Part shown: piece by piece, positions 1 through 10,421 of the stretch
Numbering within the stretch: the stretch's first letter is position 1
How the letters are laid out: every line of letters begins with the position of its first letter
Origin: Blastococcus sp. CT_GayMR19
Lineage (GTDB): Bacteria; Actinomycetota; Actinomycetes; Mycobacteriales; Geodermatophilaceae
DNA length: 64,000 bases
Assembly: GCF_004570385.1 (NCBI RefSeq)
Contig: NZ_SPQL01000014.1
Location: 46,235 to 110,234 of the forward strand
Direction of reading: 5' to 3'
The notes under the pieces: generated by a model
Seen by the model: only the letters and a program-made list of their open reading frames with translations
Told to the model about the DNA's origin: nothing
Database searches by the model: none
Program-made: the position numbers and the translations under genes

Positions 1-366
<366 letters not shown>

Positions 367-373
367 CGGACAC

Positions 374-425
374 GCTGCCGGTACCGGATGCGCGCCGTTC
401 CCGCGCCGCTTCCGGTACCGGAAGC
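374..425. repeat. Paired palindrome repeat, unit 1
   Basis: Two 18-bp palindromes at 374-391 (GCTGCCGGTACCGGATGC, slightly degenerate) and 408-425 (GCTTCCGGTACCGGAAGC, perfect) are separated by 16 bp, so their starts are 34 bp apart. It lies between the convergent hppD and thioesterase genes. The same two-palindrome layout with identical spacing recurs at four other intergenic places in the window. The first palindrome here is the least perfect copy. Confidence 0.85.
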
Positions 426-498
426 GGCCGCTCGGCGGCGCTCCCGGTGGCGCGCGCTCCCGGCGCCGGACGCGGGCGCTCGGTGCCGCTCTCGGGGC

Positions 499-909
499 TC
501 AGCCCTTCCGGCGGCGCGCGGTGGGGTCGAGGGCGCGGCCGAGGACGTCGCGGGCCAGGACGACCTGCACCGTGGAACCCCGCCCGACCTCGCGGCCGTC
601 GCCGTCGGTCGCCGTGCACTCGCAGGTGAGGCGGTTCCCGTCCACCGCGACGCAGCGGGCTGCGATCCGCAGCCGGTCACCGACCCAGCTCGGCGCCAGG
701 TGCTCCACCGCCACCGACCGGCCCAGGCCCTCCTCGTCCGGCCCGAGATGGCGGAGCAGGAGCTTGCGGCCGGCCTCCTCGAAGTGCTTGGCCATGTTGT
801 AGGTCGCGTACACCGGGTGCACCGGGCCGAGCTCCTCGAAGTGCACCGTGAGCTCCGGCGTCACGACGACGTCGAGCACCGCCGACTCGCCCAGCGGGAC
901 GGGCCGCAC
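499..909 (-). CDS. FlK-like hotdog thioesterase (acyl-CoA thioesterase)
   Basis: A 136-residue single hotdog-domain protein resembling fluoroacetyl-CoA thioesterases. The family's Thr, Glu and His positions appear to be present: Thr in YATYNM, Glu in HFEEAG, His in VEHLAP. It probably hydrolyses small or dead-end acyl-CoA esters. It is the last gene of the minus-strand paaABCDE series, so a role in clearing stalled phenylacetyl-CoA-pathway intermediates, as PaaI/PaaY do elsewhere, is inferred. The start is GTG at 909; the gap to the paaE stop is 25 bp and no in-frame ATG exists upstream. Confidence 0.75.
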   Translation of the reverse strand: MRPVPLGESAVLDVVVTPELTVHFEELGPVHPVYATYNMAKHFEEAGRKLLLRHLGPDEEGLGRSVAVEHLAPSWVGDRLRIAARCVAVDGNRLTCECTATDGDGREVGRGSTVQVVLARDVLGRALDPTARRRKG

Positions 910-934
910 GGTCAGGCCCTGCCCTGCGCCGTCA

Positions 935-2029
935 TCAGGCGTCGAAGTCGACGGTGACCGCGTCGGTGACCGGCAGCGTCTGGCAGGTCAGCACGTAGCC
1001 CGCCTCGACCTCCTTGGCCTCCAGCGCGTAGTTGCGCCGCATGACCACCTCGCCGTCGGTGACCCGTGCCCGGCAGGTGCCGCACACCCCGCCCTTGCAG
1101 GCGAAGGGCAGGTCGCCGCGCACCTTCTGGGCCGAGTCGAGGACGGACTCGTCGCGGGGGAGGGCCAGGGTCGTCGTGCGCCCGTCAAGGATGACCGTCA
1201 CCTGGCTGCTCGGCCCGGTGACCGTCTCCTCGTCCCCGCGCACCGGCTCCGGGGGGATCTCGTCGACGTAGAAGAGCTCCTGGTGCACCTTCTCCTGCGG
1301 GACGCCGAGCTCGGCGAGCAGCGCGCGGGCGTCGTCGACCATCCCGTGCGGACCGCACAGCCACCAGTGGTCGACGTTCGGGGCGTCCACCAGGTTCTCG
1401 ACGAGCGCGCGCAGCCGGGCCTCGTCGAGCCGGCCGCTGGTCAGCTCGGCGTCGCGCGGCTCCCGGGAGAGCACGTGCACCAGCTGCAGCCGGGTGCCGT
1501 AGCGGTCCTTCAGGTCGGCCAGCTCGTCGGCGAACATCACCGTGTTGGTGCGCCGGTTGCCGTAGAAGACCGTGACGGTCGAGATCCCGTCCCGCAGCAC
1601 CGAGCCGGCCAGCGACAGCACCGGCGTGATGCCCGACCCGGCGACGACGAAGACGTGGTCACCGGGCACGGACAGGTCGGCGGTGAACGTGCCCGACGGC
1701 GGCAGCACCTCGATCGTGTCGCCCGGCTGCACCTGGTGCACCAGGTAGGAGGAGAAGAAGCCGCCGGGCACCTCTCGGACGCCGACCCGCGGCTGCGCGC
1801 CCATCGGCGCGCAGATCGAGTACGACCGGCGCTCGTCGCGGTCGCCGTCGACCCGGCGGAGGGTGAGCGCCTGGCCCGGCTTGAACCGGTAGTCCTCGGC
1901 CAGCTCGGCGGGGATGTCGAAGGTGACCGCGACGGCGTCGTCGGTCAGCTTCTCGACCTTCGCGACGGTCAGGGGATGGAACTGCGGGCGGCGGCGGGCG
2001 CTCACGGGGGCGTCGGTCGTCGTCGTCAT
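935..2029 (-). CDS. paaE: Phenylacetyl-CoA epoxidase reductase subunit PaaE
   Basis: A 364-residue NADPH-dependent electron donor of the ring 1,2-phenylacetyl-CoA epoxidase. It has an N-terminal FNR-type FAD domain (RSYSICAP), an NADP-binding segment (VVAGSGITPVLSLA), and a C-terminal plant-type [2Fe-2S] domain. The cluster cysteines lie in CKGGVCGTC, with a distal Cys in VLTCQTLP. The start ATG at 2029 overlaps the paaD stop as ATGA, showing translational coupling. Length and domain order match family members. It acts in the cytoplasm with PaaABCD. Confidence 0.96.
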   Translation of the reverse strand: MTTTTDAPVSARRRPQFHPLTVAKVEKLTDDAVAVTFDIPAELAEDYRFKPGQALTLRRVDGDRDERRSYSICAPMGAQPRVGVREVPGGFFSSYLVHQVQPGDTIEVLPPSGTFTADLSVPGDHVFVVAGSGITPVLSLAGSVLRDGISTVTVFYGNRRTNTVMFADELADLKDRYGTRLQLVHVLSREPRDAELTSGRLDEARLRALVENLVDAPNVDHWWLCGPHGMVDDARALLAELGVPQEKVHQELFYVDEIPPEPVRGDEETVTGPSSQVTVILDGRTTTLALPRDESVLDSAQKVRGDLPFACKGGVCGTCRARVTDGEVVMRRNYALEAKEVEAGYVLTCQTLPVTDAVTVDFDA

Positions 2030-2562
2030 CAGATCTCCTTGACGTGCTCGAAGGGCTCGCGGCAGCTGAGGCAGCGGCGCAGGGCCTTGCAGGCGGTGGC
2101 GCCGAACTCCGAGAGCTCCTCGGTGTCGGCCGAGCCGCAGAGCGGGCAGGACGCCGTCCGGCGGGTGGGGCCGAGCTGCAGGGGGATCGGGCCGTCGGTG
2201 CGGACCGGCGCCTTGCCGGGCGGCGCGATGCCGCCGGCTGCCAGCGTGCGGCGGCCTTCGTCGCTGATCCAGTCGGTGCTCCAGGCGGGCGAGAGCACGG
2301 TGCGGACCTCGACGTCGCCGAAGCCGGCCCGGTGCAGGGCGTGCACGAGGTCCGCCCGCATGACGCCCATGGCCGGGCACCCGGTGTAGGTCGGCGTGAT
2401 CTCGACGACCACGGTGCCGTCGGCGTCGATTCGCACCGCCCGCAGCACGCCGAGGTCGGCGAGGGTCACCATCGGCAGCTCGGGGTCGGTGACCCGGGCG
2501 GCCACCTCCCAGGCCTCCGAGGGGCCACCCGCGTGCTCGTGGCCCTGAGCGGTCTGCGTCAT
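2029..2562 (-). CDS. paaD: Phenylacetate-CoA epoxygenase assembly subunit PaaD
   Basis: A 177-residue protein with an N-terminal DUF59/MIP18-like domain (DPELPMVTLADLG, TYTGCPAMGVM) and a C-terminal zinc-ribbon-like tail (CPLCGS, then CKALRRCLSC). PaaD is needed for epoxidase activity and is thought to help iron or iron-sulfur maturation. The ATG at 2562 was chosen because GGTG lies 6 nt upstream. An alternative GTG at 2571 would overlap the paaC stop as GTGA and add three residues. Confidence 0.93.
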   Translation of the reverse strand: MTQTAQGHEHAGGPSEAWEVAARVTDPELPMVTLADLGVLRAVRIDADGTVVVEITPTYTGCPAMGVMRADLVHALHRAGFGDVEVRTVLSPAWSTDWISDEGRRTLAAGGIAPPGKAPVRTDGPIPLQLGPTRRTASCPLCGSADTEELSEFGATACKALRRCLSCREPFEHVKEI

Positions 2563-2567
2563 GGCGG

Positions 2568-3479
2568 TCACCAGGTGGCCGCCGGGTGCTGACGGGCCAG
2601 GCCCTGCAGCGCGCCGAGCAGCTCGGCGACCTCCGGGCCGTGCTCGCCGAGGCGGCCGCGCGGGGGAGCCTCGGCCGGCCACTCCGGCAACCGCAGGGTG
2701 GCCCGCTCGAGCACCTCGGTCAGCACCGACCGCACCTCCTCGCGGGTGGACGACGGGTCGACGGCGACGCCGGCCGCGGTCAGCCGCCGCTCGAGGTCCG
2801 TGGCGGAGAAGACGTCGGCCAGCAGCGGCCACACGGCGTCGACCCCGTCCTGTGCACGCCGGTGGGACTCCGCGGTGCCGTCGCCGAGGCGGAGCAGCCA
2901 CCGGGCGGCGTGGTCGCGGTGGTAGGCCAGCTCGTGCACGCCCTTGGCGGCGATCGCGGCGAGCACCGGGTCGCGGGACTCGCGCAGCCGCGCGAAGACG
3001 GCCAGCCGGACGGTGGCGGCGACCAGCAGGCGGACGATCGTCTGCGCGAAGTCGCCGTTGGGCGCCGCCACCAGGGCGGTGTTGCGGAACTCGTCGGCGT
3101 CGCGGAAGTAGGCCAGGGCGTCCTCGTCGGGGATCGACCCGGTGGCCAGCTCCCGGGACCGCCCCAGCACGCCGACCGAGCCGGCGCGGGCCAGCAGCAG
3201 CCGCGCCTGGCCGAGCAGGTCGAGCGCGACGTTGGCGACCGCCACCTCCTCCTCCAGCTCCGGTGAGGCGGTGATCCACTCGGTCAGCCGCTGCGCGAGG
3301 ACGAGCGCGTCGTCGCCGAGCATGAGGCAGTACTCGCCGAGCTCCGCCGGGTCGACGCCGTCGGGAACGGTGGTGTCCACGCCGGCCAGCGGCTCGTCGA
3401 AGCCGGTGCCGAAGGCCCAGTGGCCCTCGCCGCCGTGGGCGTGGTCGAGCGCCTCGTAGACGGTTTCCTCGTGCGCCAT
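2568..3479 (-). CDS. paaC: Phenylacetyl-CoA epoxidase structural subunit PaaC
   Basis: A 303-residue ferritin-like subunit that supports PaaA in the epoxidase heteromer. The diagnostic segments EYCLMLGDDALVLAQRLTEW, VALDLLGQARLLL and GVHELAYHRDHAARWL are all present. PaaC keeps the helical fold but is not the catalytic di-iron subunit. The start is ATG at 3479; the gap to paaB is about 40 bp. The stop overlaps the optional GTG start of paaD. Confidence 0.95.
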   Translation of the reverse strand: MAHEETVYEALDHAHGGEGHWAFGTGFDEPLAGVDTTVPDGVDPAELGEYCLMLGDDALVLAQRLTEWITASPELEEEVAVANVALDLLGQARLLLARAGSVGVLGRSRELATGSIPDEDALAYFRDADEFRNTALVAAPNGDFAQTIVRLLVAATVRLAVFARLRESRDPVLAAIAAKGVHELAYHRDHAARWLLRLGDGTAESHRRAQDGVDAVWPLLADVFSATDLERRLTAAGVAVDPSSTREEVRSVLTEVLERATLRLPEWPAEAPPRGRLGEHGPEVAELLGALQGLARQHPAATW

Positions 3480-3520
3480 GCCGTGCCTTCCACTGGTGGG
3501 GTGTGGTCTCGGGGTGCCGC

Positions 3521-3883
3521 TCACATGTGCGGCACGTTCTCCGGGATCTCGTAGAACGTGGGGTGCCGGTAGACCTTGTCGCCGCTGGGGGCGAACATCG
3601 GGTCCTTCTCGTCGGGGCTGGACGCGGTGATGTCGGCGGCCTTCACCACCCAGATGCTCACGCCCTCGTTGCGACGGGTGAAGAGATCGCGGGCGGCGTG
3701 GACGGCCATCTCGTCGTCCGGCGCGTGCAGCGACCCGACGTGCACGTGGTTCAGGCCGCGCTTGCCGCGGACGAAGCACTCGTAGAGCGGCCAGTCCCGG
3801 CGCGCGGTCGCCGCCTTCGGCTCGACCGGCACCTCCGGCCCGGTGGGGACGGCGCCGTGCCCACCCTCGGAAGTCATGCTCAT
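3521..3883 (-). CDS. paaB: Phenylacetyl-CoA epoxidase subunit PaaB
   Basis: A 120-residue small subunit that bridges PaaAC heterodimers. Typical features are [20 protein letters not shown] near residue 31, the [14 protein letters not shown] segment, and the C-terminal [16 protein letters not shown]. The start ATG at 3883 overlaps the paaA stop as ATGA. Two further residues (MSM) could be trimmed if the internal ATG were used. Confidence 0.96.
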   Translation of the reverse strand: MSMTSEGGHGAVPTGPEVPVEPKAATARRDWPLYECFVRGKRGLNHVHVGSLHAPDDEMAVHAARDLFTRRNEGVSIWVVKAADITASSPDEKDPMFAPSGDKVYRHPTFYEIPENVPHM

Positions 3884-4845
3884 GCCGCCGCCTCCTGCTT
3901 CGCTGCGTAGGCGGTCGCCGCCTCGAGCACCCAGGCGTTGTCATCGCGGGCGGCGCGGCGGCGGGCGATCCGCTCGGCGTTGGCCGGGCCGTGGCCGCTG
4001 ATCACCTGCTTGAACTCCTCCCAGTCGATGGCGCCGAACCGGTAGTGGCCCGTCTCGGCGTCGTAGGAGAGCTCCGGGTCGGGGAACGTGACGCCGAGGG
4101 CCTCGGCCTGCGGCACCGACATGTCGACGTAGCGCTGGCGCAGCTCGTCGTTGCTGTGCCGCTTGATGCCCCACGCCATCGACTGGGCGCTGTTGGGGCT
4201 GTCGTCGTCCGGCGGACCGAACATCATCAGCGACGGCCACCACCACCGGTCGACGGCGTCCTGCACCATCGCCCGCTGCTCGGGGGTGCCGCTCATCATC
4301 GTGAGCAGCAGCTCGTAGCCCTGCCTCTGGTGGAAGGACTCCTCCTTGCAGACCCGGATCATCGCCCGGGCGTACGGGCCGTAGGAGCTGCGGCACAGCG
4401 GCACCTGGTTGCAGATCGCGGCGCCGTCCACCAGCCAGCCGATGACGCCGACGTCGGCGTAGGTGAGCGTCGGGTAGTTGAAGATCGAGCTGTACTTCTG
4501 CTTGCCCTCGATCAGCTTGTCGGTGAGGTCGGCCCGGTCGGCACCGAGGGTCTCCGCCGCGGAGTACAGGTACATGCCGTGGCCGGCCTCGTCCTGGACC
4601 TTGGCGAGCAGGATCGCCTTGCGGCGCAGGCTGGGGGCGGCGAGCAGCCAGTCGCCCTCCGGCTGCATGCCGATGATCTCGGAGTGCGCGTGCTGGGCGA
4701 TCTGCCGGACCAGCGTCTTCCGGTACCCCTCGGGCATCCAGTCGCGCGGCTCGATCCGGTGTCCGGCGGCGATGGTCGCGTCGAACAGGGCCTGCAGGGC
4801 CGCCTCGTCGGGAGGGGTCGGACGGTCGAGCGTGGACGAGGACAT
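3880..4845 (-). CDS. paaA: Phenylacetyl-CoA epoxidase catalytic subunit PaaA
   Basis: A 321-residue catalytic di-iron subunit that epoxidises the aromatic ring of phenylacetyl-CoA. The two EX2H di-iron motifs are visible as [13 protein letters not shown] and [13 protein letters not shown], and the substrate-pocket segments [13 protein letters not shown] and [20 protein letters not shown] are conserved. ATG at 4845 has a good ribosome site (GAGGGAA, 6 nt upstream); a longer start at 4869 would run into the promoter region. It is the first gene of the minus-strand paa operon, facing paaK across a shared operator region. Confidence 0.97.
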   Translation of the reverse strand: MSSSTLDRPTPPDEAALQALFDATIAAGHRIEPRDWMPEGYRKTLVRQIAQHAHSEIIGMQPEGDWLLAAPSLRRKAILLAKVQDEAGHGMYLYSAAETLGADRADLTDKLIEGKQKYSSIFNYPTLTYADVGVIGWLVDGAAICNQVPLCRSSYGPYARAMIRVCKEESFHQRQGYELLLTMMSGTPEQRAMVQDAVDRWWWPSLMMFGPPDDDSPNSAQSMAWGIKRHSNDELRQRYVDMSVPQAEALGVTFPDPELSYDAETGHYRFGAIDWEEFKQVISGHGPANAERIARRRAARDDNAWVLEAATAYAAKQEAAA

Positions 4846-5069
4846 GTCGTTCCCTCGGGTCGGCGGCACATGGCGGTCAATAACTGACCGATCGGTCGGT
4901 AATGAGTGTGCACCAGTTCCGGCCGCTCCACAACCCCGGATCCGAGCGGTGCCACTTGACAGATCCGGCGCCGGGGAGTTGGTTACTGACCATCCGGTCG
5001 GTTATTGGGCGCCTCGCGGTCTCGACGCCGGCCCCGGGCGACGCGCGGACCTCCGAAGGGCGATGGACC
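4846..5069. promoter_or_regulatory. Divergent paaA / paaK promoter region with two TetR-type operators
   Basis: Two related dyads occur. The first, 4881-4902, has arms TAACTGACCGA and TTACCGACCGA (9 of 11 matching, centred between 4891 and 4892). The second, 4983-5004, has arms TTACTGACCAT and TAACCGACCGG (7 of 11). A likely paaK promoter has -35 TTGACA at 4956-4961 and -10 TGGTTA at 4980-4985, which overlaps the second dyad. On the minus strand TTGTGG (4928-4933) and CACACT (4905-4910) could serve paaA, just upstream of the first dyad. The arrangement suggests repression of both directions by the TetR protein encoded after paaK, relieved by phenylacetyl-CoA as known for PaaR; that link is inferred. 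Confidence 0.75.
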
Positions 5070-6410
5070 ATGACTGCAGCTGCCAGTGAGACGACCCGGC
5101 GACTGGGGGCGGCCGCCGACCCGTCGCTGCTCGATCCGGCGGAGCGGATGGGCGCCGACGAGCTGCGCGGCGTGCAGCTCGAGCGTCTGCAGTGGTCGTT
5201 GCGGCACGCCTACGACAACGTCCCGCACTACCGGGCCGCCTTCGACGCCGCCGGGGTGCACCCCGACGACTGCCGCGAGCTGGCCGACCTCGCCAAGTTC
5301 CCGACCACGAGCAAGCTGGACCTGCGGGACAACTACCCGTTCGGGATGTTCGCGGTCCCGCAGGACCAGGTCCGGCGCATCCACGCCTCGTCCGGCACGA
5401 CCGGCCGGCCGACCGTCGTCGGCTACACCGAGCGGGACATCGACACCTGGGCCGGCGTCATGGCCCGCTCCATCCGGGCGGCCGGCGGCCGGGCCGGCGA
5501 CAAGCTGCACAACGCCTACGGGTACGGCCTGTTCACCGGCGGCCTCGGCGCCCACTACGGGGCGGAGAAGCTCGGCTGCACCGTCATCCCGATCTCCGGC
5601 GGCATGACGCCGCGCCAGGTCCAGCTGATCACCGACTTCGCGCCGCGGATCATCATGGTCACGCCGAGCTACATGCTCACCGTGATCGACGAGATGGAGA
5701 AGCAGGGCATCGACCCGCGCTCCACCTCGCTCGAGATCGGCATCTTCGGCGCCGAGCCGTGGACCGAGCAGATGCGCCAGGAGATGGAGGAGCGCCTCGA
5801 CATCGAGGCGATCGACATCTACGGGCTGTCCGAGGTGATGGGTCCCGGCGTCGCCCAGGAGTGCGTGGAGACCAAGGACGGCCTGCACGTCTGGGAGGAC
5901 CACTTCTACCCGGAGATCATCGACCCGGTCAGCGGCGAGGTGCTGCCCGAGGGGGAGAAGGGCGAGCTGGTCTTCACGTCGCTGACCAAGGAGGCCATGC
6001 CGGTCATCCGGTACCGGACCCGCGACCTGACCCGGCTGCTCCCCGGCACCGCGCGCCCCGGGATGCGACGGATGGAGAAGGTCACCGGCCGCACCGACGA
6101 CATGATCATCCTGCGCGGGGTGAACGTCTTCCCGACGCAGATCGAGGAGATCGTGCTCCGCACGCCGGGACTCTCGCCGCACTTCGCGCTGGAGCTGACC
6201 ACCCGCGGCCGGATGGACCACCTCACCGTCCAGATCGAGGCCCGGCCGGACTGTCCGTCGGACCGCCGGGACGGCGCGGCGCGCGAGGTGCAGAAGGCGG
6301 TCAAGGACACGGTCGGGACCAGTGTCGACGTGGTCGTCGTCGACCCGGAGACGCTTGCCCGCTCGGTGGGCAAGCTGCAGCGCCTGCATGACTTGCGGAA
6401 GCGCTCGTGA
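5070..6410 (+). CDS. paaK: Phenylacetate-CoA ligase
   Basis: A 446-residue AMP-forming ligase that activates phenylacetate to phenylacetyl-CoA, the entry step of the pathway. The P-loop SSGTTGRPTVVGYT, the YGLSEVMGPGVAQEC adenylation motif, the RTRDL region and the C-terminal LRGVNVFPTQIEE hinge are all present. ATG at 5070 gives the normal family N terminus; the longer open frame upstream covers the promoter and operators. Its stop overlaps the start of the downstream tetR gene as GTGA, so the regulator is co-expressed. Confidence 0.97.
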   Translation: MTAAASETTRRLGAAADPSLLDPAERMGADELRGVQLERLQWSLRHAYDNVPHYRAAFDAAGVHPDDCRELADLAKFPTTSKLDLRDNYPFGMFAVPQDQVRRIHASSGTTGRPTVVGYTERDIDTWAGVMARSIRAAGGRAGDKLHNAYGYGLFTGGLGAHYGAEKLGCTVIPISGGMTPRQVQLITDFAPRIIMVTPSYMLTVIDEMEKQGIDPRSTSLEIGIFGAEPWTEQMRQEMEERLDIEAIDIYGLSEVMGPGVAQECVETKDGLHVWEDHFYPEIIDPVSGEVLPEGEKGELVFTSLTKEAMPVIRYRTRDLTRLLPGTARPGMRRMEKVTGRTDDMIILRGVNVFPTQIEEIVLRTPGLSPHFALELTTRGRMDHLTVQIEARPDCPSDRRDGAAREVQKAVKDTVGTSVDVVVVDPETLARSVGKLQRLHDLRKRS

Positions 6411-7018
6411 CCTTGCCCCCGGCCGCGCCGCCGCGCCGCGGGCGGCCCGGCCACTCGCTGGACTCGCTGCTCGACATCGCCGTCGAGGCGTTCATCGAGC
6501 GCGGCTACGAGGCGACCAGCATGGACGAGCTGGCCGCCCGCCTCGGCATCACCAAGTCGGCCATCTACCACCACGTCTCCAGCAAGGTCGAGCTGCTCCG
6601 GCTCGCGCTCGACCGGGCGCTCGACGCCCTGTTCGCGGTCACGGAGGAGCCGGGTGCCACCACCGGCCCGGCCATCGACCGGCTCGAGCACGTGGTGCGG
6701 GGGTCGGTGCGGGTCCTCATCGACGAGCTGCCCTTCGTCACCCTGCTGCTGCGGGTGCGGGGCAACTCCGACGTCGAGCGCGACGCGCTGCAGCGGCGCC
6801 GGACGTTCGACCGCCTCGTGACGGAGCTGGTCCGTGCCGCCGAGGTCGAGGGGGACGTCCGCCCCGACGTCGATCCCGCGGTCACCAGCCGGCTGCTGTT
6901 CGGCACCGTCAACTCGCTGACCGAGTGGTACCGCCCCGAGCGCGGCCTGAGCGCCGACGACCTGGCCGACGCCCTCGTGACCGTCACCTTCTCCGGCCTC
7001 CGCGCCACCCCTGCCTGA
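6407..7018 (+). CDS. paaR: TetR-family regulator, probable PaaR
   Basis: A 203-residue TetR/AcrR repressor with an N-terminal helix-turn-helix (DIAVEAFIERGYEATSMDEL, then GITKSAIYHHV) and a ligand-binding C-terminal domain. It starts at GTG 6407, overlapping the paaK stop by 4 bp. Its place inside the paa cluster, and the paired TetR-like dyads in the paaA-paaK gap, make it the probable phenylacetyl-CoA-responsive repressor. The family assignment is certain; the ligand is inferred. Confidence 0.88.
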   Translation: MTLPPAAPPRRGRPGHSLDSLLDIAVEAFIERGYEATSMDELAARLGITKSAIYHHVSSKVELLRLALDRALDALFAVTEEPGATTGPAIDRLEHVVRGSVRVLIDELPFVTLLLRVRGNSDVERDALQRRRTFDRLVTELVRAAEVEGDVRPDVDPAVTSRLLFGTVNSLTEWYRPERGLSADDLADALVTVTFSGLRATPA

Positions 7019-7025
7019 CACCCGC

Positions 7026-7081
7026 GAGCTTTCGGTACCGAAAGCTCGACCCGAGTCCCGCGCTTTCGGTACCGAAAGCGC
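7026..7081. repeat. Paired palindrome repeat, unit 2
   Basis: Cores GCTTTCGGTACCGAAAGC at 7028-7045 and 7062-7079 are both perfect, each extending to a 22-bp palindrome (7026-7047 and 7060-7081), again with starts 34 bp apart. The unit fills the whole gap between paaR and paaZ, and its right end abuts the paaZ ribosome site (AAGGAG). It could act as an RNA hairpin pair between co-oriented genes. Confidence 0.92.
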
Positions 7082-7095
7082 GGAAGGAGCCTTCG

Positions 7096-9153
<2,058 letters not shown>

Positions 9154-9218
9154 GCGTTCCACCGGGGCCCGACCGGCCGCTTCCGGCGGCCCGGGTCCGG
9201 TCCGTATCCTCGGCCGGC

Positions 9219-10385
9219 ATGCGCCCGGCCGTGGTGGACTCCGGCCGCGGCTGGGTCATGGTCACCGCGGCGTTCGCGGCGATGTTCACCGCCTTCGGGA
9301 TCGCCTACTCCTTCGGCGCGTTCCTCGAGCCGATGGCCGAGGAGTTCGGCTCCGGCCGCGGGGCCACCTCGGTCTTCTTCGCCCTCACGTCGCTGAGCTA
9401 CTTCGGGTTCGGCGCCCTGAGCGGCGTCGCGGTGGACCGCTACGGCCCCCGGCGGGTGCTCCTGGTCGGCGGGATCGCCCTCGGCGCCGGCCTGGCCGCG
9501 ACGTCGCAGGTCGGCGCGCTGTGGATCGGCCTGCTCACCTACGGACTCGGGGTAGGTATCGGGGTCGCCTGTGCCTACGTCCCGATGGTGGCGGTCGTGG
9601 GCGGGTGGTTCGAGCGACGGCGCACCCTGGCGATCGGGGTGGCGGTCACCGGCATCGGGCTGGGCACCTTCGCCGTCGCGCCGCTGGCCGCCGCGCTGAT
9701 CGACGAGAACGGGTGGCGGGACACCCACCTCGTCCTCGGCCTGGCCGGAGGCGCCGTCCTCCTCGTCTGTGCCGCGGTGGTCGCGCCGCCGCCGGTGCAG
9801 ACCGGGCCGGCCGCTCTGACCCTGGGCGAGGCGGTGCGCAACCGCGACTACCGCCGGCTGTACCTCGCCATGGGCCTCATGGGCGTCGCGATGTTCGTCC
9901 CGTTCGTGCACCTGCCGGGATATGCGCAGCGTGCCGGGGTCGACGAGGTCGCGGCGGCCGCTCTGGTCGGGGTGATCGGCGCGGCGAGCGTCGTCGGTCG
10001 GCTGGTGCTCGGGGCGGTCGCGGCGCGGACCGGCCCGACCCGCGCTCTGCAGGGGTGCTTCCTCGCCATGGGTGCGAGCTTCGCGCTGTGGGGCATCGGC
10101 GGCGGCTACGGCGTGCTGCTCGCCTTCGCCGTCGTGCTGGGGGTCGGCTACGGCGGATTCGTCGCCCTCGGTCCCGCGGTCGTCGCCGAACGGTTCGGCA
10201 CGACGCGGCTCGGTGGGCTCCTGGGGGTGCTCTACACCAGCGTCGGCATCGGCTCGGCGTTCGGCGCACCGCTGGCGGGCGTGACGATCGACGCCTCGGG
10301 CTCCTACGGGCCCGCCATCGCCGGATGCCTCGTGCTCGGGCTCGCCGCGTACCTGACCGTGCTGGGTGTCGGCCGTCGCGCCTGA
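9219..10385 (+). CDS. MFS transporter, monocarboxylate/OFA-like
   Basis: A 388-residue, 12-helix major facilitator. The signature GVAVDRYGPRRVLLVGG follows the second helix, and WFERRRTLAIGVAVTGIGLG resembles the monocarboxylate and oxalate-formate antiporter branch. It lies 65 bp after paaZ on the same strand, so transport of an aromatic or other carboxylic acid is plausible but unproven. ATG at 9219 is chosen because it starts just before the first membrane helix. Confidence 0.85.
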   Translation: MRPAVVDSGRGWVMVTAAFAAMFTAFGIAYSFGAFLEPMAEEFGSGRGATSVFFALTSLSYFGFGALSGVAVDRYGPRRVLLVGGIALGAGLAATSQVGALWIGLLTYGLGVGIGVACAYVPMVAVVGGWFERRRTLAIGVAVTGIGLGTFAVAPLAAALIDENGWRDTHLVLGLAGGAVLLVCAAVVAPPPVQTGPAALTLGEAVRNRDYRRLYLAMGLMGVAMFVPFVHLPGYAQRAGVDEVAAAALVGVIGAASVVGRLVLGAVAARTGPTRALQGCFLAMGASFALWGIGGGYGVLLAFAVVLGVGYGGFVALGPAVVAERFGTTRLGGLLGVLYTSVGIGSAFGAPLAGVTIDASGSYGPAIAGCLVLGLAAYLTVLGVGRRA

Positions 10386-10421
10386 ACGCGGCTTTCCCCC
10401 GGTACGAGGGCACCCGACGCG

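Noticed and set aside
427..498. Further degenerate palindrome copies after repeat unit 1
   Set aside because: Sequence is generally GC-rich and repetitive, but no arm pair with the CGGTACCG core was found.
4902..5069. Upstream extension of paaK from ATG 4902
   Set aside because: It would put the promoter and the second operator inside the coding region; ATG 5070 gives the family N terminus.
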